This document shows, piece after piece, positions 16,233 to 25,526 of a stretch of 64,000 nt of DNA. A program made the position numbers and the translations under genes. How positions within the stretch are numbered: the stretch's first letter is position 1; the number at the start of each line of letters is the position of its first letter. The notes under the pieces were generated by a model. The model was given only the letters and a program-made list of their open reading frames with translations, did no database searches and was not told the DNA's origin. Source of the stretch: Prevotellaceae bacterium (GTDB lineage: Bacteria > Bacteroidota > Bacteroidia > Bacteroidales > Bacteroidaceae); assembly GCA_030531085.1 (NCBI GenBank), contig JAUNOM010000006.1, forward strand, positions 32,398 to 96,397, written 5' to 3'.

Positions 16233-17447
16233 CTATTCCTTATGTTTTAATGTTATTACTACAGCCTCACGCGGCATACCGAAACGGAAAGGGAAGTTTC
16301 CTCCCATACCAGTTGTTACACTGAGTATGCTTTGTTGTGTTGACTGTTCAGAATCCGATGGCTTTTCATAGAAAATGCCGCCCCATTCTTTGTATAACAT
16401 TGATGCTGGACTCCAGCCAAAGATGGAGAATTGTGTGCCATGAGTGTGTCCAGACATTGTTATTTCTGGTTTGAATATTGGCATTATGTGTTCTCTCCAA
16501 GCGTTAGGATCATGTGATAGCATTATGCTGAATGCCTGCTGTCCGTTGTTGGTTATTATTTTCCTGTCTTGAACTGTGAGGCCTTTTAGTGCTTGTTCTA
16601 TGTTACCGTATTGCGGAAATGGCGGTTTTCCCCAATTCTCTTCGCCTATTAGGACAATGCTGTCACAGTGCACGTTTCCTTTTTCATCAGTATTACTGCG
16701 GTATATGATACGGTGAGTGTTTGATAACATATCCCAACCAAAGGTGTGTTGTAGCTCACGTGTCCGGTTTACTAATGCAAGTCTCTCCTTTGGTGATATG
16801 TTTATGTATGAAGCATAATCATGATTACCCATTATTGTCACGACTCCATCTGTTGCACGTAGTGATGAATATGCCTCTATGTGTGGCATCAACTCTTCTG
16901 GAGAGAAGTTAACAATGTCTCCGACAAAGCATATAAGGTCGGGCTTCAGGGTGTTAATGCTGTCTATACTCTCTCTTAACAGCTTGTGATAAGGCCCGCG
17001 AAATGTTCCTGTGTGTGTGTCCGAGAACTGTACTATACGGTATCCGTCAAATGCTTTTGGTACTGTTGCACTCTCGTAGGTTACATATTTAAAGTGAAAC
17101 TTTGAGAAACCTAAGGTTATTCCATATAATATAATGTATATGATGCCTAAGGCTGCAATAATACCAAGCCAAGTTCCGACTTTCGGTAATGGTGCAAAGA
17201 TCGCGAAGATGATTTTGGGTATGCAGCAGATACCGATAAGTAACAGGAATATGTTTATGGAATTGTATTCCACTCCAAAACCTTTTCCGAAGAAAACGAA
17301 GTAGAGTGCGAAGCAAAGGATACCTATAGCAGGAAACCACCAAATCCATCGCCACATTGACTGAAAGTTAATGTAACGATGGAAAATGTAAAGGTCACTC
17401 AATATCCCTAAGGAAATGAGCAGTATAGGTATGAATGCTTTTACCAT
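16233..17447 (-). CDS. Membrane-anchored metallophosphoesterase
   Basis: The 404-residue protein has 3-4 membrane helices in the first ~125 residues and then a calcineurin-like phosphoesterase domain. The two-metal motifs are in order: VQFSDTHTG, FVGDIVN, MGNHDYA, LSHDPN and SGHTHGTQ. The layout matches YkuE/YaeI-type enzymes, some of which remove phosphate from UDP-sugars or lipids, with the catalytic domain on one membrane face. The ATG directly follows the secG stop with no gap, so the two are translated from one message. Substrate unknown. Confidence 0.87.
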   Translation of the reverse strand: MVKAFIPILLISLGILSDLYIFHRYINFQSMWRWIWWFPAIGILCFALYFVFFGKGFGVEYNSINIFLLLIGICCIPKIIFAIFAPLPKVGTWLGIIAALGIIYIILYGITLGFSKFHFKYVTYESATVPKAFDGYRIVQFSDTHTGTFRGPYHKLLRESIDSINTLKPDLICFVGDIVNFSPEELMPHIEAYSSLRATDGVVTIMGNHDYASYINISPKERLALVNRTRELQHTFGWDMLSNTHRIIYRSNTDEKGNVHCDSIVLIGEENWGKPPFPQYGNIEQALKGLTVQDRKIITNNGQQAFSIMLSHDPNAWREHIMPIFKPEITMSGHTHGTQFSIFGWSPASMLYKEWGGIFYEKPSDSEQSTQQSILSVTTGMGGNFPFRFGMPREAVVITLKHKE

Positions 17448-17810
17448 TTACTCACCCTTTGCAGGGGCAGCGGCAGGAGTTGTTGCAGCGTCTTTCTGCT
17501 CAGTGGCGCCAAAACCCTGTACGTTGTTCGGATTTGTTGTAGCCTGTTGAGTTGCTGCATTTTCGATTACAGAGCTTTCTGTGTCCGCCTGTGGAGCCAC
17601 ATAGGCACACGCAATGCTGATAACAACCATGACACCAGCGAGGGTCCATGTTGCCTTCTCAATGAAATTTGTGGTCTGGCGTACACCGGCAACGGAGTTT
17701 GCGCTTGAGAATCCGGAAGCGAGACCACCTCCTTTTGATTCCTGAATGAGTACGATACCAATCATCAGCAATGCTGCCAGTACGATAAAGATTACGAATA
17801 ATGTGTACAT
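17448..17810 (-). CDS. secG: Preprotein translocase subunit SecG
   Basis: The 120-residue product begins with a membrane helix (FVIFIVLAALLMIGIVLIQ), then GGGLASGFSSANSVAGVRQ and a second helix (about residues 53-70). This is the standard SecG hairpin of the SecYEG channel. A low-complexity Ala/Thr/Gln/Pro tail of about 45 residues follows, common in Bacteroidota SecG. It is part of the minus-strand run from rlmN to the phosphoesterase. Confidence 0.93.
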   Translation of the reverse strand: MYTLFVIFIVLAALLMIGIVLIQESKGGGLASGFSSANSVAGVRQTTNFIEKATWTLAGVMVVISIACAYVAPQADTESSVIENAATQQATTNPNNVQGFGATEQKDAATTPAAAPAKGE

Positions 17811-17866
17811 TTTTGTTCTGTTATTTATTTTTTGTTATATGGTTTACTTTATATTTATATATGTAT

Positions 17867-18700
17867 TCATTTTCCTTTCTTTCCTTCCTGATTGGCTATC
17901 AGCTTTTTCAGGAATCGTTTCTGGTCTTCAAAATACATATTCTTCTTTTCTGTTGTATTGTTAATGCGGTTCATTATGTCAAGGGCTTTGCTGTATCGTC
18001 CTTGTTTTATATATATTCCGGCAAGTGTTTCTGTCAGGAACTCCTCTTCCGGCTCTTTCTCACTGTTGTCTGCAATAGGCATCTCTGGTAGATATTCTGG
18101 CTCTTCCTGCAGAGTTATACGTCCTTTCTCATTATTTATGAAGGCGTCTATCAATGCTCCGCCATTCATTGTGGTTGGTGTCTGAGGTGTAGACTCTGTT
18201 TCTGTTGTTGCAGGATTTAACTCTTCGAAATCCGTTGCCAACAGGTATGCCACATAATCCACTGTCGCATCCACAGCTGTAGGCTTGCGTTTGGTGCCTT
18301 TCTTTTTACTGTTGTCACTCTCGTCTGTATTCTCCTCCTCTTTTGGAATGGTACTTAGGAAAGAGTCTATCAGAGATACCGTTCGCGAATTGTTTTCATT
18401 CCCCACTGTTTCTGAACTGATATTGCTTTCTTGAGCATCAATGGAGGGTTGTGGTGTTTTATGTTTAAGTTTGTAATGTGCCTCTTCAACAAGGTTGAAC
18501 AACACCTTTCGGTCTGTAAAGTATATCGCTGCCCTGCGCAATTCCTCATCGAAAGTAGAGTCATGCAGCAGATACAGATTCTTAATCATCAAGAGTCTTG
18601 CCGGCTGGTAGTAAGGGTATTGGGCCGTCATCCGCCTAAGCTCATAGAGAGTTTCACGGTTCAGTAATTCTGGATGTTGTGTCAGCTCTTGAATATTCAC
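17867..18700 (-). CDS. TPR-like helical protein in the lptE-secG cluster
   Basis: The 277-residue product lacks a signal peptide. Helical pairs appear near the start (LTQHPELLNRETLYELRRM, YPYYQPARLLMIKNL) and end (LAGIYIKQGRYSKALDIMNRI), the latter typical of a TPR unit. The middle (about 85-190) is Ser/Thr/Glu-rich and probably disordered, with a basic KKKGTKRK stretch. This gene is regularly found between lptE and secG in Bacteroidota. Its task is unknown; an assembly or scaffold role in the envelope is a guess from location. Confidence 0.75.
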   Translation of the reverse strand: MNIQELTQHPELLNRETLYELRRMTAQYPYYQPARLLMIKNLYLLHDSTFDEELRRAAIYFTDRKVLFNLVEEAHYKLKHKTPQPSIDAQESNISSETVGNENNSRTVSLIDSFLSTIPKEEENTDESDNSKKKGTKRKPTAVDATVDYVAYLLATDFEELNPATTETESTPQTPTTMNGGALIDAFINNEKGRITLQEEPEYLPEMPIADNSEKEPEEEFLTETLAGIYIKQGRYSKALDIMNRINNTTEKKNMYFEDQKRFLKKLIANQEGKKGK

Positions 18701-18750
18701 TTTACTTCTCGTCCTATTTATCTTCAGATAGTATTCTTTGTTTGTGCATC

Positions 18751-19272
18751 TTACCAGTTCGCAACTGTAGCATTGAATATCTGGTCACATATATCCTTGC
18801 ACATCTGTGTTACAAGTTCTTCCTGTACAGAATTCAAACTTTGTGTAGTTTCATACGATGCCGTTGCTGTAAATGTACGTTCAAAGTCCTCATCATGCTT
18901 CGCATTGTTTGTGAATCGCACATTGACCGTCATGGACAGCTCCGTTTGCGCCGAGTAACCATCAGCAGAAACGGACTTGTTACGCTGTTGATATTGCGTG
19001 ATCTCACCTTCAACCTTTAGGTCACCGTTCCGTTTTACCTGTATCAGTCTTGTCTGGGAGGCATAAATGTCTTTCAGTCTGTTGTTGAATATTGACTGCA
19101 TCGGTCCCCAAACATAAGAGGCTCTTATCGGAAAGTCGTTTATCTGTATCGTTTTTGTTTTGGTGTAATCAATACTGGCACCGTTGAACTTATACGAAAC
19201 GGAGCAGGCTATGGGTACAGTCAGTGTGATGATGCTGCACAGTAGCATTGCCATGATATGACATCTCTTCAT
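18751..19272 (-). CDS. lptE: LPS-assembly lipoprotein LptE-like
   Basis: The 173-residue exported protein has a lipobox (PIAC, Cys about residue 23), then CSVSYKFNGASIDY and a beta-rich body with VEGEITQYQQRNKSV. This matches the Bacteroidota LptE family, which plugs LptD in the outer membrane for LPS insertion. Length is in the usual 160-180 range. Its ATG overlaps the stop of the sigma54 activator by 4 bases, an arrangement that couples translation. Confidence 0.85.
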   Translation of the reverse strand: MKRCHIMAMLLCSIITLTVPIACSVSYKFNGASIDYTKTKTIQINDFPIRASYVWGPMQSIFNNRLKDIYASQTRLIQVKRNGDLKVEGEITQYQQRNKSVSADGYSAQTELSMTVNVRFTNNAKHDEDFERTFTATASYETTQSLNSVQEELVTQMCKDICDQIFNATVANW

Positions 19273-20459
19273 TTTATTCCGAATTGTTTAAGCCTTCTAT
19301 AAAGTGTTCTGTCAGATATTCCAAGATCAATAGCGGCTTTCTTCCTGTTTCCGCCATTACGTTCCAGAGCCTTTTCAAGGACAATCCTGCCGAGATCAGA
19401 AAGGTTCAGATTCTCCGGTTCGGATATCTCCTGAGCTATCACATTGATAGGCTGTGGCTCTGTATATGATGTTTGAGGATATGCCTGTATCGGCATAGGA
19501 GTATTCGCTGCATCATCAATCTGTTTACGGAGTGAGTTTATCTCCCTTCTAAGGTCTGATACATTGCCTCTCATCTCGTAAAGTATCTTGAAAAGCATCT
19601 CACGCTCACTCTCGTATGTGCGTCCGCCATTTCCGTGTGGCGCTATAGTGGCGAGCTGTGTGCTCTCCTCATTCATAGGAATGAACTTCAGAAGGTCGTC
19701 AACGTCTATCTCCCTATTCCTGCACAGCACAGACATCTGCTCCGTAATATTCTTGAGTTGTCTGACATTTCCAGGCCATTTGTACTTCATCAGCACCTGT
19801 TTGGCGTTGTCAGTCAGCTGTATTCGTGGCAGATTGTATTTTTCGGATGTCTGCATGGCAAATAGACGGAACAGCAATACAATATCCTCGCCGCGGTCCC
19901 TTAATGGAGGCATCTGTATGGGAATAGTGTTTAAGCGGTAATACAAGTCCTCACGAAAGCGGCCTTCTGTTATGGCCTTTCTCATATTGACGTTTGTCGC
20001 AGCCACTATTCTGACGTTTGTCTTTCTTATTTCCTGACCTCCCACGCGGATATACTCTCCTGTTTCAAGCACGCGTAACAGTCTTGCCTGTGTGGCCATT
20101 GGCAGTTCTCCTACCTCGTCAAGAAATAAAGTACCCTTATTTGCCGCTCCGAAATAGCCCTCACTCTCACCGATTGCTCCGGTAAAAGAGCCTTTCTCAT
20201 GTCCGAATAGTTCTGAGTCTATGGTTCCTTCAGGTATAGAGCCGCAGTTTATTGCAAAGTACTTTTCACGCCTGCGTGGTGAGCAGTCATGTATTATGCG
20301 CGGAATTATCTCCTTGCCGACACCACTCTCGCCCACTATTAGTACCGAAAGGTCTGTGCGTGCCACCTGTAACGCTATGTCAAGGGCACGATTCAAGCCA
20401 TCGCAGTTGCCTACGATGTTATAGTGTTGCTTGATTTTTTTCAGTTCCTCTAAGTCCAT
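19269..20459 (-). CDS. Sigma-54-dependent transcriptional activator (AAA+ and Fis-type HTH, no receiver domain)
   Basis: The 396-residue protein begins almost directly with the AAA+ domain. Visible are Walker A GESGVGKE, the sigma54-contact loop as GSFTGA (usual GAFTGA, second residue Ala to Ser), Walker B GTLFLDEVGE, and the arginine region LRDRGEDI. A linker follows, then a C-terminal Fis-type helix-turn-helix (ERNGGNRKKAAIDLGISDRTLYR). There is no N-terminal receiver or sensor domain, so control must come through other means. The ATG at 20459 is chosen; a TTG at 20471 would fall inside the promoter -7 box. It heads an operon with lptE. Confidence 0.92.
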   Translation of the reverse strand: MDLEELKKIKQHYNIVGNCDGLNRALDIALQVARTDLSVLIVGESGVGKEIIPRIIHDCSPRRREKYFAINCGSIPEGTIDSELFGHEKGSFTGAIGESEGYFGAANKGTLFLDEVGELPMATQARLLRVLETGEYIRVGGQEIRKTNVRIVAATNVNMRKAITEGRFREDLYYRLNTIPIQMPPLRDRGEDIVLLFRLFAMQTSEKYNLPRIQLTDNAKQVLMKYKWPGNVRQLKNITEQMSVLCRNREIDVDDLLKFIPMNEESTQLATIAPHGNGGRTYESEREMLFKILYEMRGNVSDLRREINSLRKQIDDAANTPMPIQAYPQTSYTEPQPINVIAQEISEPENLNLSDLGRIVLEKALERNGGNRKKAAIDLGISDRTLYRRLKQFGIK

Positions 20460-20468
20460 ATTGAGTTG

Positions 20469-20476
20469 CAAAGGTA
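20469..20476 (-). promoter_or_regulatory. -7 box very close to the sigma54-activator start
   Basis: TACCTTTG on the minus strand ends 9 bases before the ATG at 20459, so a message from it would have almost no leader. The -33 element is weak. Confidence 0.4.
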
Positions 20477-20544
20477 GTTATTTTTTTTTACATACCATAG
20501 TGTTTTTCCTAAATTTAACACAAATATGGTCTTGATGACAGTCC

Positions 20545-21477
20545 TTATGTCGTCTGGTCCGGATTCTGTTCCGTGGTCTTCGGGGCCCTTGTTGTTGTAT
20601 AATTTATGTTCTCCCTGCGGTGTTCTGCAGGATTGAACCCTTTTTTCTTTACAGTGAAACGTGTCTTGTCGCCATCTTCCTTGCGTTCATGATACAATTT
20701 GGGTAATGGTGAGGCGAAGGGAATATCATATTCCTTACGGTTACGGTTTATGTCCATATTTATGTATACTGCTTGGAGTATCCCTTCATATTGCGCGGCT
20801 GTCACTGGTATGTCAATGCCAGTAATGACTGTGACCGTATCGCTGTCTGATGCTGTCACAAACCTGTCCGTGCATTGCTCTGGATGAACCTGTATTATGA
20901 CATCATAGGCCTGTCCGTCATTCGTATCAAAGAACGTCTCTATGTCTATAGGACCGAAAGCCTGGATGCTGCTGGTCTTTGTCAATTCTGTTATGGACTC
21001 CTTTATTACGGCATCCCATTCTGTTGTGCCTGATGCTGCTATGGCAATGCGCGGATTTAGAATGAGAAAGTCTCTCTTTAAGGAGTTGGTTATCTGGTTT
21101 ACTTTTGCTATGACTTGTTCTGTTGTTGCTTCTGATGTGATATTACCAGTGCCTTTCTCTTCCGCCATATTGCCCATCTTCATGTAATTGTTGACATAAA
21201 GTGTTATGGCCTTTTCCGCTTTTTCTGTCATACACTGTTGTATGGCCTGTAATGGTGTGACGGAAAGCGGCAAACATACTATGCCTTGTATTTTCCCGTC
21301 ACGACAGTCTTCTATGGCGTCAAGCAGTGCCTCCAGTTCCGGCTGACCGTCTGCCCCGTATAGAGTGATGTTACAGATTTCATTGAGTCCCTCTTTTGAC
21401 AGTGTCGTATTCAGCAGATCGTGTCTCTCTTTTGGAGCATTGCCAACGATGGCTATGTTAAGTAGTTTCTCTTTCAT
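20545..21477 (-). CDS. Degenerate PdxA-like protein, probably not a dehydrogenase
   Basis: Position (between rlmN and the sigma54 activator, where Bacteroidota keep pdxA), size (310 residues) and the pattern KRDFLILNPRIAIAASG...WDAVIKESI...FGPIDIETFF...YDVIIQVHPEQC identify a PdxA relative. The usual catalytic parts are gone. The N-terminal GDPAGIGPE motif is absent, the NPHAGE block reads AASGTTEWD, and the metal-binding YHDQG block reads VHPEQC. It therefore probably cannot oxidise 4-hydroxythreonine-4-phosphate. The C-terminal ~55 residues are charged and low-complexity. The reading frame is intact, so it is likely expressed. Its start overlaps the rlmN end by 20 bases. Confidence 0.75.
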   Translation of the reverse strand: MKEKLLNIAIVGNAPKERHDLLNTTLSKEGLNEICNITLYGADGQPELEALLDAIEDCRDGKIQGIVCLPLSVTPLQAIQQCMTEKAEKAITLYVNNYMKMGNMAEEKGTGNITSEATTEQVIAKVNQITNSLKRDFLILNPRIAIAASGTTEWDAVIKESITELTKTSSIQAFGPIDIETFFDTNDGQAYDVIIQVHPEQCTDRFVTASDSDTVTVITGIDIPVTAAQYEGILQAVYINMDINRNRKEYDIPFASPLPKLYHERKEDGDKTRFTVKKKGFNPAEHRRENINYTTTRAPKTTEQNPDQTT

Positions 21478-22585
21478 CTTTGTTAATTATATAGTCTTTA
21501 GACTTTGCTGTAGATAACAGACCACACGCGGCGAAGATATCCTGTCCTCGTGATGCGCGTATAGTGGTGAATATTCCATGACTTGTAAGGTAGTCACGTA
21601 ATGTCTCCATCCTTTTCTCGTCACTCGTTTTCAGACTTGTTCCTGGAATGCTGTGGAAACGTATCAGGTTTATACGGCAGTCAAGTCCGTCAAGTAGCTT
21701 TACTATTTCCCGTGCGTGTGTCATTGAGTCATTGAGTCCGTCAAAGACAATGTACTCAAAGGACAGCCTTCGCTGCCTTGATGTCTCCTTGTGCCATGCC
21801 TGTTTGTCATGTGCGGGTTTTCTGAATGCCGGATATGTCTTCAGCAGTTCTACTATCTCGCTTATTGGCATACCCTTTTCCGCAGGCATCAGTTGCATAC
21901 GTTGCTCATGTAGAGGGGTGTGCATGGATATCGCTATGTGGCACTGGCTCTCGTCAAGGAAACGTTTCAGCTTCCCTCTAATGCCTACCGAGCTTACCGT
22001 TATGCGTTTCGGGCTCCATGCGTATCCCCATTCCGCTGTCAGAACCTCTGTAGCCTTCAGTATGTTGTCAAGGTTATCCATGGGCTCGCCTTGCCCCATA
22101 AACACTATGTTTGTCAACGTTTCCCGTTCAGGGAGAGAGTATATCTGATTGAGAATGTCCGTGACTGTCAGCGAACCTTCAAATCCCTGTTTGCCTGTTT
22201 GACAGAACAGGCAGTCCATCTTGCAGCCTATCTGGCATGATACACATAATGTGGCCCTGTCCTTTTCTGGAATATACACCGTCTCCACATATCTTCCGGA
22301 CAGGGTAGGGAACAGGTATTTAACCGTACCGTCAACAGAATGCTGCGCGTCTATAGGCGGCATTGCCCCTATTGTGTACTCTTTGCCCAGCATTTCTCTG
22401 CCTTTCTTTGAGATGTTAGACATCTCTTCTATGTCCGAAATGTGATTGCCATACAGCCATTTCGCTATTTGTTTACCGGTGAAGGCCGGCAGTCCGAATG
22501 ACACGGCCACCTCCTTCAGCTCATCAAGTGAGAGACCGAGGAGGTGTTTGCCAGTTTGTTGCGTATGTGATATCTCTTTCTGCAA
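21458..22585 (-). CDS. rlmN: 23S rRNA (adenine2503-C2)/tRNA methyltransferase RlmN
   Basis: The 375-residue radical-SAM enzyme methylates A2503 of 23S rRNA and A37 of some tRNAs. It has LLGLSLDELKEVAVSFGLPAFTGKQ at the N-terminus, the CX3CX2C cluster in GCKMDCLFCQTG, FMGQGEPMDN, and the C-terminal methyl-carrying Cys in FAACGLLST. No in-frame ATG lies near the expected N-terminus; translation appears to start at TTG 22585, giving a ~10-residue extension before LLGLSL. It heads the minus-strand cluster with the PdxA-like gene. Confidence 0.94.
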   Translation of the reverse strand: MQKEISHTQQTGKHLLGLSLDELKEVAVSFGLPAFTGKQIAKWLYGNHISDIEEMSNISKKGREMLGKEYTIGAMPPIDAQHSVDGTVKYLFPTLSGRYVETVYIPEKDRATLCVSCQIGCKMDCLFCQTGKQGFEGSLTVTDILNQIYSLPERETLTNIVFMGQGEPMDNLDNILKATEVLTAEWGYAWSPKRITVSSVGIRGKLKRFLDESQCHIAISMHTPLHEQRMQLMPAEKGMPISEIVELLKTYPAFRKPAHDKQAWHKETSRQRRLSFEYIVFDGLNDSMTHAREIVKLLDGLDCRINLIRFHSIPGTSLKTSDEKRMETLRDYLTSHGIFTTIRASRGQDIFAACGLLSTAKSKDYIINKDERETT

Positions 22586-22615
22586 AATGGAAATGATTTC
22601 GTTATATTGTGAAGT

Positions 22616-24805
22616 TTATCTGTTTGTGATTTTCTTACCGTCCTTTATTATGATGCCCTTGTGCTGTTTTGACACCTGCTGTCCGGTAATATTGTAAATG
22701 TTACTGTTCTTTTTCTTTTGTTCAGCCTTTACGTTCTTTGCGTCAGTTGCTTTAGTGCAGTTAAGCGTGATAGCCCATACCACCTGCTTTCCTTTAGGGG
22801 TGAAGGTCATTGTTCCCCATGCGTCAGTAGGTATTTTCTGTTCTGTCAGAATGTAATTGCTACCGTTCTTTTGCGGAAACACATAGTCTGTCTCGCCGAA
22901 AGCCTGTCCGTCGAGCTCCACCACGTATGCGTCTACATCCGCATAGTTGTCATAACCTTTAAACACCACTTCCTTTACCACAAGGCCAGTAGGTATGTTT
23001 ACAGTGTACTGAGCATTGGCTGAATATTTTATACCATCTTCCTTGCCCGTGCTGTAGTTCTTGCCTGCGGTGTTTGTTATAGTTACAGTATATCCGTTTG
23101 TTTCAAAATTGTATGTCGTTGTTGGAGTTCCAGCTTTATAGGTGGATTGCCCAAGGTATAGTGTGACATCCTCTCCGGATGGCGTTTCCTGCTCAATGAC
23201 TTTCAACTCCGGCCAATATTCCTCAAAGTTAGCGTCGCCTTCACTGCTTCCGTCTTTCATTATTTCCTCTACAATGCTGTTGGCATACATTTCCAAATTA
23301 GTATAATACCCCTTTGGATCCATGGAGAATTTCTTTGCGTCAGCAGGGTTGTTAGGGTCAAGTCCCCATTTTGTTTCCCATTCATCAGGCATTCCGTCCT
23401 CGTCAGTGTCATAGTTGGCAGGGCGTAAACCTGTTCCAAAGTCTTTTTCTGTGTATCCTTTTACGTCTGCCACAACATCAACGAGGCCTTTCTTTCCTGT
23501 TACAGAACCGGTGTATGTGGCTGTCCCATTGGTTGCCTCTTCAACATATCGCGCGTCCACTTCATCGCGGTTATATGATGCTCCGACATATTTCAGTACT
23601 TTCTCGTATGCCTTTTCCGCGGTGTGAGTCGTAACATATCCAGATGGAGCCTCTGTGTCCATCTTTATCTTCACATACTTTACACCATTTCTTGTGATGC
23701 TTGGAACGCTCTCCGGATATAAGTCATTCTCGTCTTTAGAATACACTTCAGAGCCTTCGTATATTACTCCGCTGTCATAGCTTACTCCATTCCAGTCTTT
23801 GTTAGTGGTCTTCTTGCCCGTAGTGGTATGTGTGGTGTTACCCTGGATGAAGTAACGGCTCGTCATACCGTAATACTCCGGATGCTTGGAGTCAGAGTTT
23901 CCGCTCGAAGATACTGTAACAAGTGTTATGCGCTCCTGATTTCCGTTTCCGGATGGCCCCGCCTTGAAATAGTTGTTTACAATGTTTATCTGTCCGCCAC
24001 CAGGTCCGCCGTAACAGGTTCCCTGTGCGTTGTACATGACACAGTTCCTGAAATCGACATTCTCTGCTTCTACCGGATTGGTCCATTTGTAGGTGTTGTA
24101 CTCCCGATTGGCTGTGTATCCGGTCCAACCGTAACGTGCGCCGTTAAAGCGAGGGCCGCGGTTACTTACATGGGCTATCATGTTGTGGTGGAAACTTGCA
24201 AGTTTTCCGCCCCATATACCACCGTATCCATGTGCCCCCTTGTTATGTCCTGCGTTGGTAAGGCTCTCGGCTATGGTGCACCACTGCATCGTGAAGTTGT
24301 TGTTATCATAGAAGGAAGCCACCTCATCTATACTCCATGAGAAGGAGCAATGGTCGAATATTATGCCTGTCCTCTGCCGTTGTGTTGATGCATCAGCGCC
24401 GTCATCAACGCTCCTTTCCTGTCCGCGGCGTATGCGCAGGAAGCGTATTATGTTGTTAGCACCGGGATTTACAGTGTAATAACGTAGTGTTATGCCTGGG
24501 GCAGGTGCTGTCTGTCCGAGTATAGTGGTGTTGGCACCGATGGATAAGTTTGCCTCCAAAGCAATCACGCCACCCACATCAAAGACGACAATCTTCTTTG
24601 CGTCACCTTTGACAGCCTCACGGAAGGAGCCCGCACCGCTGTTATTGAGGTTCGTTACATGGCGAATCTCTCCGCCTCTGCCGCCAGTGACGAAGCGGCC
24701 ATGTCCTTCTGCACCGGGGAATGCCGGTGCGCTTTGGAATTGGGCAATGGCATTTAGTGCTATAGCCATTATAAGGATTAGAGTAGTTAGTAGTTTCTTT
24801 CTCAT
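22616..24805 (-). CDS. Secreted PL1-type pectate lyase
   Basis: In 729 residues, a signal peptide (cut after AIAQ) leads into a parallel beta-helix pectate-lyase domain (about residues 25-460). It contains FPGAEGHGRFVTGGRGGEIRHV, FDVGGVI, IIFDHCSFSWSIDEVASFY and VSNRGPRFN, features of PL1 lyases that cut polygalacturonate by beta-elimination. DTDEDGMPDEWE is a calcium/dockerin-like loop common after this domain. A beta-sandwich follows (about 570-690). The tail YNITGQQV...GIIIKDGKK resembles the C-terminal signal found on many Prevotella secreted enzymes. It has its own promoter. Confidence 0.9.
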   Translation of the reverse strand: MRKKLLTTLILIMAIALNAIAQFQSAPAFPGAEGHGRFVTGGRGGEIRHVTNLNNSGAGSFREAVKGDAKKIVVFDVGGVIALEANLSIGANTTILGQTAPAPGITLRYYTVNPGANNIIRFLRIRRGQERSVDDGADASTQRQRTGIIFDHCSFSWSIDEVASFYDNNNFTMQWCTIAESLTNAGHNKGAHGYGGIWGGKLASFHHNMIAHVSNRGPRFNGARYGWTGYTANREYNTYKWTNPVEAENVDFRNCVMYNAQGTCYGGPGGGQINIVNNYFKAGPSGNGNQERITLVTVSSSGNSDSKHPEYYGMTSRYFIQGNTTHTTTGKKTTNKDWNGVSYDSGVIYEGSEVYSKDENDLYPESVPSITRNGVKYVKIKMDTEAPSGYVTTHTAEKAYEKVLKYVGASYNRDEVDARYVEEATNGTATYTGSVTGKKGLVDVVADVKGYTEKDFGTGLRPANYDTDEDGMPDEWETKWGLDPNNPADAKKFSMDPKGYYTNLEMYANSIVEEIMKDGSSEGDANFEEYWPELKVIEQETPSGEDVTLYLGQSTYKAGTPTTTYNFETNGYTVTITNTAGKNYSTGKEDGIKYSANAQYTVNIPTGLVVKEVVFKGYDNYADVDAYVVELDGQAFGETDYVFPQKNGSNYILTEQKIPTDAWGTMTFTPKGKQVVWAITLNCTKATDAKNVKAEQKKKNSNIYNITGQQVSKQHKGIIIKDGKKITNR

Positions 24806-24845
24806 CTTGTAGTTTGTTTGTTTTTGAGTTATATGTAATTTTCTG

Positions 24846-24876
24846 CAAAGTTACAAAATTTCTTTGATAGACCAAA
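24846..24876 (-). promoter_or_regulatory. Promoter of the pectate lyase gene
   Basis: Minus-strand TTTG, 19 bases, then TAACTTTG, about 40 bases upstream of the ATG. Confidence 0.8.
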
Positions 24877-24977
24877 TAATATAAGTGATAATTTGTCAGT
24901 GCCATTATAAAAATGTTGGTGCTCAAACAAAATGATTTGATGTATCCGCACTTGCCCGTTTGACCTGTTGAAACAGA

Positions 24978-25080
24978 AAACTCATTCTGCCGTGTTAAAT
25001 TGATTCCGGTGGACAATGTGCCTGCTGAGGATGTGGCCTCGTCAGAGAGGCTGTAAAGTGGCAAAAAACGGATCTGTGTT
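24978..25080 (+). repeat. Conserved block B, copy 1 (joined to element A)
   Basis: The sequence starting CAGAAAACTCATTCT, followed by GTGTTAAA and GGACA, and later GGCAAAAA, reappears on the opposite strand at 39500-39602 with the same spacing to element A. Confidence 0.6.
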
Positions 25081-25107
25081 TTTCCTAATTGCCATATATG
25101 GCTTATT

Positions 25108-25200
25108 CCGTTACAATCTGTATGCTATTGCAATGCGAACACTATCATATTGCACTGCAATAGCATACAGATTGCTTTGCGAAAGCTATCTGATTGTGGC
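25108..25200. repeat. Interspersed palindromic element A, copy 3
   Basis: A perfect 19-base inverted pair (CAATCTGTATGCTATTGCA at 25114-25132 and its complement at 25156-25174) is followed by GAAAGCTATCTGATTG, a word shared with the other copies. Confidence 0.8.
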
Positions 25201-25494
25201 GTGAAATGAGCCTTTTTGTGAACAGATGTCGTGTTTTTACTATGTAAAAGACGGTGATTAAGGAAACTTTAACATTTGCAGTGCTGCGATTTTAACAATT
25301 CGAACACAGCAAAATATAGAATGATATTCGTCGTGCCAGCTCTGCATACATTGCCAAAATGACATGAGGACATTGCATTAAGACTGTGTGGTAATGTTGG
25401 TCCTTTTGCCATTTTGTGTATTGGGACGATACGTATGTTACTGGATGCCGTGACCTTTAATGAATGCAAATAAAACCGTATTTCTGTTGTAAAC

Positions 25495-25526
25495 TTTGTC
25501 TGTTTGAAAACATTGTGCTAACTTTG
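25495..25526 (+). promoter_or_regulatory. Promoter of the sulfur-transfer fusion gene
   Basis: TTTG, 20 bases, then TAACTTTG is an exact match. A leader of about 70 bases follows. Confidence 0.85.
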
